From: Chloroflexota bacterium
GTDB taxonomy: Bacteria; Chloroflexota; Dehalococcoidia; UBA3495
Length of the DNA stretch: 9,141 nucleotides
Direction: 5' to 3'
Assembly (NCBI GenBank): GCA_002716645.1
Contig: PBBR01000006.1
Span: 29,734 to 38,874 of the forward strand
The first letter of the stretch is position 1; every line of letters begins with the position of its first letter. The notes beneath the pieces are model-generated. The model saw only the letters and a program-made list of their open reading frames with translations. It was not told the DNA's origin and did not search any database. Below are positions 5,077-9,141 of this stretch, in pieces. The translations under genes and the position numbers were made by a program.

Positions 5077-7496
5077 GTATTAACAGTATAGGCGGATTTA
5101 ATGCCGCGGCACACTTGCTGGAATTTGAACAGATTCGGCGTCATCTTGCAGATCTGACTCATACTGATTCAGGTCGGTATATGGCCATGAATGTTACTCC
5201 GTCAGTAAACTTTCTGGACGTTATCAGCAATCAGCAGGAAACCTCTGAGGCGTGCCAGTTGATCAACTTAGGTGCTGGGTTGGAGTTCGGACCACCTGAA
5301 GATATTAGGAATCTAATAAACAGGGCTAACTTAGGCGGGGTACTAAGCGGGTCTGAGTTAATATTGGTTCGCGGAATGGTTGACGCGTCGATTAGCAACC
5401 GTTTTTTGCTGAAACGTCACGAAGAACTTCCAATACTTAGCGGAATGGCAGAAACCTTGCCAGACTTGGGAATAGTTACAAGATCGATTGAGAGAGCAAT
5501 AGGGGAATCTGGGGAAGTTTTGGATCAGGCTAGCCCTACATTAGGCAGTCTCAGAAGAGAATCTCAACTGGCATTCAATAATCTGAACAATGTTATCGAT
5601 CGGAATTTACGACGTTTGGAGAGGCAAGGCGTACTACAAGAGCCAATCGTAACTGAACGTAATGGCCGGATGGTGTTGCTTGTAAAGGCCGAAATGAAAT
5701 ACAGGGTGCCCGGGATAGTTCACGATGTATCTGACAGTGGAGCTACTGTATTTGTTGAGCCCATGTCTGCTATTGACTTAGGTAACCGCTGGCGTGAAGC
5801 TCGTTCTGCCGAGACTAGGGAAGAGCAGATCATCCTTAGAGATTTGTCAGATCTAATTGGATATATGTCCGATGAATGTGGGCAAATGTTGAATGTGATG
5901 GCCAAACTTGATCTGGCTTTTGCGAAAGGCATGCATGCTATCAACACAAAATCCGTGGCACCTGAAGTGATAGATTCACTGGATGAGGATAGAAAGCTCA
6001 GAATAATGGGCGCACGACATCCTTTACTGAGCGGCGATGTTGTCCCTATTAATATCGAGATAGGAGAGCAGAATAATATAATGCTCATAACAGGTCCGAA
6101 TGCAGGGGGTAAAACTGTAGCGTTGAAGACCGCAGGACTCCTTGTATTGATGGCCCATTCGGGTATGTATGTCCCAGCTCGGGAAGTTAGTATGCCTTTC
6201 TTTGACGGCATTTACGTTGATATTGGAGACCAGCAAAGTATTGAACAGTCTTTGTCTACATTTAGTTCTCATATCCATAACCTTAATAAAATATTGAGTG
6301 CAATCACGTCAAAATCACTCGTATTAATTGATGAACTAGGAACCAGTACAGATCCCGAAGAAGGAGCTGCTCTAGCAGAGGCAGTATTAAATCATTTTTG
6401 CTGTCAACGAGTCATGACGATAGCTACTACCCATCATCGAAGAGTGGCTCAATATGTTCAAGAACAAAACGGAATGATGAACGCAAGTGTTGATCTTGAC
6501 CCGGTTACCTTCGAACCCACATATCACGTTACATCAGGGTTGCCTGGCAGAAGTTATGCTATGACAATAGCGGCTAGATTAGGACTACTCCCAGCGATAA
6601 TAAATGACGCTCAGTCTAGAATGTCACAAGAGGATCGCGAGTCTGAAGAGCTGTTAAGAGATTTAAGGGCAAGCCGTACCACCGTAGAGAATATGAAACA
6701 GGAAGCTGAGGAGACGTTACTGTCCGCGAAGCACAAAGAAGAGCAGTTATCTTCTCAGTTGAATGAAGTAGAAACCATTAAGATACAAATAGTAGAACAG
6801 GCTCGTCTGGAACTTCAGAGCCGTATAGCTGGGATTCAGCAGAGTCTAGATAGGGCCGAGAGGTTAAGTAAAGACAAGGGACATTCGGGTTTGTCTGGCA
6901 ATTTCAACGTAGAAAGTCAGAAACATATTGTACAGGATATACAACAGGAAATATCTAATCCTGACTGGCAACCCATCGAATTGGAACGGGATAGATGGCA
7001 AGATCACCTTAACGTTGGGGACCGGGTTTTCATAATGGGTGTCCCGAGGCCAGTTGAGATATTGACTCTAGTAGATGAAGAGAACAATGTTGAAGTGCTT
7101 ATGGGAACGATGAGGGCAAAAGTTCCCGTGTATCAACTTGATAGGCGTGCCGATGAATACCCAAATGCGGGTGATTATCGACGTTCTGATACTCGAGGAG
7201 ATAGTTATCGTCAAATATCTGGAGTAGGGGTGTTTTCCCGTTCTGGAAGGACCCAGCCCGCAGGGGAAATCAATCTCCATGGCCAGAGGGTAGAAGATGC
7301 CCTGACCAATGTGGAACAATTTTTGAACGATGCATCTCTGGGCAATCTTGAGGAAATTAGGATAGTCCACGGAAAAGGTACTGGAATCCTTCGTCAAGCT
7401 GTAAGAGAGTATCTTGATGGGCATCCGTTAGTCATTAATTGGGCTTCTGATGAAGGACCTGCTGGCAATGGAGTGACAATAGTCTGGTTAAGTTAG
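5073..7496 (+). CDS. mutS2: MutS2/RqcU, collided-ribosome-splitting ATPase with Smr domain
   Basis: This 807-residue protein has the full MutS2 architecture and no mismatch-recognition domain. An N-terminal helical core (about 1-300) precedes the ABC ATPase, with Walker A GPNAGGKT (341-348), a signature around STFSSH (395-400), and Walker B LVLIDELGTSTD (416-427) with E421. A long coiled coil (about 515-600) leads to a KOW-like domain beginning VGDRVFIMG (648-656). The C-terminal Smr domain (about 730-807) has NLHGQ (734-738) and HGKGTG (766-771). In Bacillus subtilis MutS2 (RqcU) splits collided ribosomes to feed the quality-control pathway, and in Helicobacter pylori and Thermus it affects recombination. 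Both roles remain possible, but the neighbouring VLRF1-like gene favours ribosome rescue. Length is close to the B. subtilis protein. The ATG at 5073 lacks a normal ribosome binding site, which suggests translational coupling. A strong hairpin follows 9 bases after the stop. Confidence 0.96.
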   Translation: MSINSIGGFNAAAHLLEFEQIRRHLADLTHTDSGRYMAMNVTPSVNFLDVISNQQETSEACQLINLGAGLEFGPPEDIRNLINRANLGGVLSGSELILVRGMVDASISNRFLLKRHEELPILSGMAETLPDLGIVTRSIERAIGESGEVLDQASPTLGSLRRESQLAFNNLNNVIDRNLRRLERQGVLQEPIVTERNGRMVLLVKAEMKYRVPGIVHDVSDSGATVFVEPMSAIDLGNRWREARSAETREEQIILRDLSDLIGYMSDECGQMLNVMAKLDLAFAKGMHAINTKSVAPEVIDSLDEDRKLRIMGARHPLLSGDVVPINIEIGEQNNIMLITGPNAGGKTVALKTAGLLVLMAHSGMYVPAREVSMPFFDGIYVDIGDQQSIEQSLSTFSSHIHNLNKILSAITSKSLVLIDELGTSTDPEEGAALAEAVLNHFCCQRVMTIATTHHRRVAQYVQEQNGMMNASVDLDPVTFEPTYHVTSGLPGRSYAMTIAARLGLLPAIINDAQSRMSQEDRESEELLRDLRASRTTVENMKQEAEETLLSAKHKEEQLSSQLNEVETIKIQIVEQARLELQSRIAGIQQSLDRAERLSKDKGHSGLSGNFNVESQKHIVQDIQQEISNPDWQPIELERDRWQDHLNVGDRVFIMGVPRPVEILTLVDEENNVEVLMGTMRAKVPVYQLDRRADEYPNAGDYRRSDTRGDSYRQISGVGVFSRSGRTQPAGEINLHGQRVEDALTNVEQFLNDASLGNLEEIRIVHGKGTGILRQAVREYLDGHPLVINWASDEGPAGNGVTIVWLS

Positions 7497-7505
7497 CATT
7501 TGCAG

Positions 7506-7537
7506 AGCGGTCCTCTCTCGGAAGAAAGAGGACCGCT
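7506..7537. terminator. Strong hairpin between convergent genes, no T-tract
   Basis: AGCGGTCCTCT (7506-7516) and AGAGGACCGCT (7527-7537) form a perfect 11-bp stem. The inner TC/GA pairs extend it past one C-A mismatch to a GGAA loop. It starts 9 bases after the mutS2 stop and 40 bases beyond the end of the convergent lipoprotein gene, so it may serve both strands. Neither side has a T-run (the plus side continues GGTGGTGGGG), so it is not a classical intrinsic terminator. It may block exonucleases or act with a factor. Confidence 0.6.
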
Positions 7538-7576
7538 GGTGGTGGGGACGTAATCAATCTATATTCAGGACGTGTG

Positions 7577-8455
7577 TTATCTGCGTAGGTTATCTGCACA
7601 GGTATTGTTATTAGCGTTACTATTGGTGCTATCAGGGCATAATGTATCGTCCCATATAGCACCTCCGAAAATAGTGCTGTTCATTGAGGCGTTACTAAAG
7701 TCGGCACCTGTCAGGTCAGCGTATTTCAAGACTGTCCTATTAAGATCAGTTAAGCTGAAAGCACTGTAACGTAGATCCGCTAAGGTTAGGTTCGCTCCAT
7801 TAAAATTTGCATTAATGGCTACTACGTCGTTCAAATTGGCCCAGCTCATATCAGCATCACTTAAGTCTGCTTCAGTCAACCCAGCGCTTGTCAGGTCAGC
7901 TCCATATAGATCGGCTCCCTTTAAATCCGCTCGTACCAAGTTAGCCCTTTGTAAAGATACGTCTCTCATAATTGCATTGTCTAGGACAGCCCCGTTTAAA
8001 TCAGCTCGACTCAGGTCGGCGCCGGTTAAATCTGCTTCTCTAAGTACGATATCACGTAGGTCTAATCCACTTAGATCACACCCTGATAAATCGACACCTA
8101 TACCACGCACTGTGCAATCCTTATCCGTTAAGTCGATATTTTCATTGCAGATGAGATTCCCATCTGTATCAAATCCTATAAGAAATCGGCCTAGCGGGCA
8201 TTTTTGGGCAGCAAATTGGATGACAGCTGCAGGACCTGCAGGACCTGTGTCACCTTTAGCACCCTGCGGTCCGGCTGGGCCTTGAGGTCCTTGATCTCCT
8301 TGGGGCCCTTGAGGTCCTGGAATGACACTTGTTGAGGATTCGTTCGAAATAAGCTCTAATCCGGCTTCTTCTGAACCTGGCTCCGGCCCGTTACAAGCCA
8401 TCAGCATAAGACTCATGAGAGTAATTAGGGCTAATAGATATAGTCTCGACACCAC
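7577..8455 (-). CDS. Lipoprotein with collagen-like segment and pentapeptide repeats
   Basis: This 292-residue protein is predicted to be exported and lipid-anchored. Residues 1-20 form a signal peptide with a hydrophobic core (YLLALITLMSLMLM) ending in a lipobox L18-M19-A20 before C21. A spacer rich in Glu and Ser follows, then ten Gly-X-Y triplets (about 47-76). Next comes a small unit with C86 and C103 (CPLGRFLIGFDTDGNLIC), a form I have seen in other collagen-like bacterial proteins. From about 122 to 263 many A(D/N)LxG pentapeptide units build a right-handed quadrilateral helix. The tail carries C273 and C286 in a CPDSTNSN...TC pattern that often closes such domains. The start is GTG at 8455 (GTG GTG TCG), with a GGGGGG run just upstream. 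It is a stand-alone gene convergent with mutS2. A surface structural or binding role is inferred, and no enzyme motif is visible. Confidence 0.88.
   Translation of the reverse strand: MVSRLYLLALITLMSLMLMACNGPEPGSEEAGLELISNESSTSVIPGPQGPQGDQGPQGPAGPQGAKGDTGPAGPAAVIQFAAQKCPLGRFLIGFDTDGNLICNENIDLTDKDCTVRGIGVDLSGCDLSGLDLRDIVLREADLTGADLSRADLNGAVLDNAIMRDVSLQRANLVRADLKGADLYGADLTSAGLTEADLSDADMSWANLNDVVAINANFNGANLTLADLRYSAFSLTDLNRTVLKYADLTGADFSNASMNSTIFGGAIWDDTLCPDSTNSNANNNTCADNLRR
7667..8092 (-). repeat. Pentapeptide-repeat coding region
   Basis: Residues about 122-263 of the lipoprotein repeat in steps of five, mostly A-D/N-L-x-G (for example ADLTGADLSRADLNGAVL). The corresponding DNA repeats the minus-strand pattern GCNGAYYTNANNG imperfectly, which makes plus-strand frames look falsely coding. 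Confidence 0.85.
8228..8317 (-). repeat. Collagen-like Gly-X-Y repeat coding region
   Basis: Residues 47-76 of the lipoprotein are ten uninterrupted Gly-X-Y triplets, with Gly-Pro-Gln, Gly-Pro-Ala, Gly-Asp-Gln, Gly-Ala-Lys and Gly-Asp-Thr. Ten triplets is short, but enough to suggest a trimeric stalk between the membrane anchor and the pentapeptide domain. Confidence 0.85.
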
Positions 8456-8568
8456 ACACCCCCCATCCGGGAAAATATCTATAATAGTGGGCCATTCACA
8501 TTTAGGGTGATATGACCCGATTACATCTGGATTGTAATACTTTTATATAGTTGCAGGCCTAGGTTTAA

Positions 8569-8611
8569 AATACAGATTTGTAGCATTTTGTTGTACATAT
8601 TCGTCTGTATT
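8569..8611. repeat. Inverted repeat downstream of the enoyl-CoA hydratase gene
   Basis: AATACAGA (8569-8576) and TCTGTATT (8604-8611) are perfect 8-bp reverse complements around a 27-base loop. On the minus strand the second arm is followed by TTAAA, so the structure lies 14 to 57 bases after the stop at 8626 and could be a weak terminator of that gene. The long loop and AT-rich stem make this uncertain. The rest of the 8456-8625 gap shows nothing else convincing. Confidence 0.35.
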
Positions 8612-8625
8612 GAATCAAAATGTGC

Positions 8626-9141
8626 TTATAGGCCTTGAAACCACGGCATGCGTTTTTGGGTAAAGGCTTTTATGCCCTCTTGAAAATCAGCACTGTGAGC
8701 TATCTCTCCAATCGCGTTGGTTTCAGCTTTAAGTTGCGATTCTAAATCTTGGGACCAGCTATTGTTTAGTAGCTGCTTTACTTTTCCGTAAGCTAATGTT
8801 GGATTCTTTGCTAGCCGGTGAGCGATTTCTAGAGAGTGGCGCTCAAAATTTTCTGAAGGGATTACTTGTTCTACCAAACCTAGTTCCCGTGCATATTCCG
8901 CTCCAATCGGTTGGCTAGCTGTGTATAGTTCGATGGCTTTGCCCATACCTAGTAGGCGAGGCAATAAATATGTTGACCCACCGTCTGCGGTGGCTCCGAT
9001 ATTACCGTAGGCCATCAAAAACCGTGCACTACTTGAGGCTATGCGAAGGTCACATGCTAGAGCCAGGCTGAATCCGGCGCCAGCTGCAACTCCGTTTACA
9101 GCAGCGATAACAGGCTTATCTAACATGCGTATGGGTATAAT
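8626..9141 (-). CDS. Enoyl-CoA hydratase/isomerase family protein, 5' end outside window
   Basis: This is the C-terminal part of a crotonase-fold enzyme acting on acyl-CoA in the cytoplasm. The frame stays open to the right edge (IIPIR before MLDKPVIAAVNG), and these residues belong to the usual strand leading into KPVIAAVNG. The ATG at 9126 is therefore internal and the true start lies beyond 9141. Counting from that Met, the oxyanion loop GVAAGAGFSLALACDLRIAS (12-31) and the GGSTYLLPRLLG segment (49-60) are intact. The two glutamates of enoyl-CoA hydratase are replaced by S20 and Y40, spaced 20 residues apart as in the family. D48 matches the aspartate of PaaG-type isomerases. This suggests an isomerase or other crotonase reaction and not simple hydration. 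The C-terminal trimerisation helices and the final RMPWFQGL are normal, so the visible end is complete. Substrate unknown. Confidence 0.9.
   Translation of the reverse strand: MIPIRMLDKPVIAAVNGVAAGAGFSLALACDLRIASSSARFLMAYGNIGATADGGSTYLLPRLLGMGKAIELYTASQPIGAEYARELGLVEQVIPSENFERHSLEIAHRLAKNPTLAYGKVKQLLNNSWSQDLESQLKAETNAIGEIAHSADFQEGIKAFTQKRMPWFQGL

Noticed and set aside
5720..6278. Minus-strand frames inside mutS2
   Set aside because: They lie entirely within an intact, motif-rich MutS2 reading frame.
7815..8285. Long plus-strand open frame opposite the lipoprotein gene
   Set aside because: Its serine/alanine/lysine-rich repeats are the reverse-complement reading of the pentapeptide and collagen codons, and it has no independent support.
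8478..8490. TATAAT-like sequence on the plus strand near 8480
   Set aside because: There is no matching -35 box and no plus-strand gene downstream. The minus-strand reading also lacks a -35 box.
9127..9141. Start of the enoyl-CoA hydratase family gene at the ATG at 9126
   Set aside because: The frame stays open upstream and the family needs about 90 more residues before KPVIAAVNG, so this Met is internal.

Overview
The window is a gene-dense bacterial chromosome segment with short intergenic gaps, about half non-ATG starts (TTG or GTG) and an AT-leaning base composition by eye. No phage, transposon, CRISPR or RNA gene is visible. Taxonomy is an inference. An RpiB of the glutamate-base (mycobacterial) type, an acVLRF1-like release factor and a small desulforedoxin-like protein ending in LPSSD together suggest Chloroflexota (Dehalococcoidia/SAR202-like) or a relative, but no marker gene settles this.

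Layout. Positions 1-750 (minus strand) hold a thioredoxin-fold protein with a CGDA active site, followed by the start of an unknown gene that leaves the window. A 140-bp divergent intergenic region rich in palindromes separates these from three plus-strand genes: a DUF6941-like protein (891-1313), a duplicated desulforedoxin-like protein that has lost its metal-binding cysteines (1422-1721), and a HAD/beta-phosphoglucomutase-type phosphatase (1820-2494). The HAD gene converges on a zinc-dependent alcohol/polyol-type dehydrogenase (2502-3608, minus).

From 3786 to 7496 three plus-strand genes lie 31 and 44 bp apart and look like an operon: rpiB, a Vms1-like release factor (acVLRF1 family) and mutS2/rqcU. 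MutS2/RqcU is known to split collided ribosomes in Bacillus subtilis. Vms1/VLRF1 proteins are known to cleave peptidyl-tRNA on stalled ribosomes. Their adjacency suggests a two-step ribosome rescue module in which one protein splits the ribosome and the other frees the stalled chain. This is the most interesting signal in the window.

A strong hairpin at 7506-7537 separates mutS2 from a convergent lipoprotein gene (7577-8455, minus) that encodes a collagen-like Gly-X-Y stretch followed by a pentapeptide-repeat domain. The window ends inside an enoyl-CoA hydratase/isomerase family gene (8626 to the edge, minus) whose two usual hydratase glutamates are replaced.
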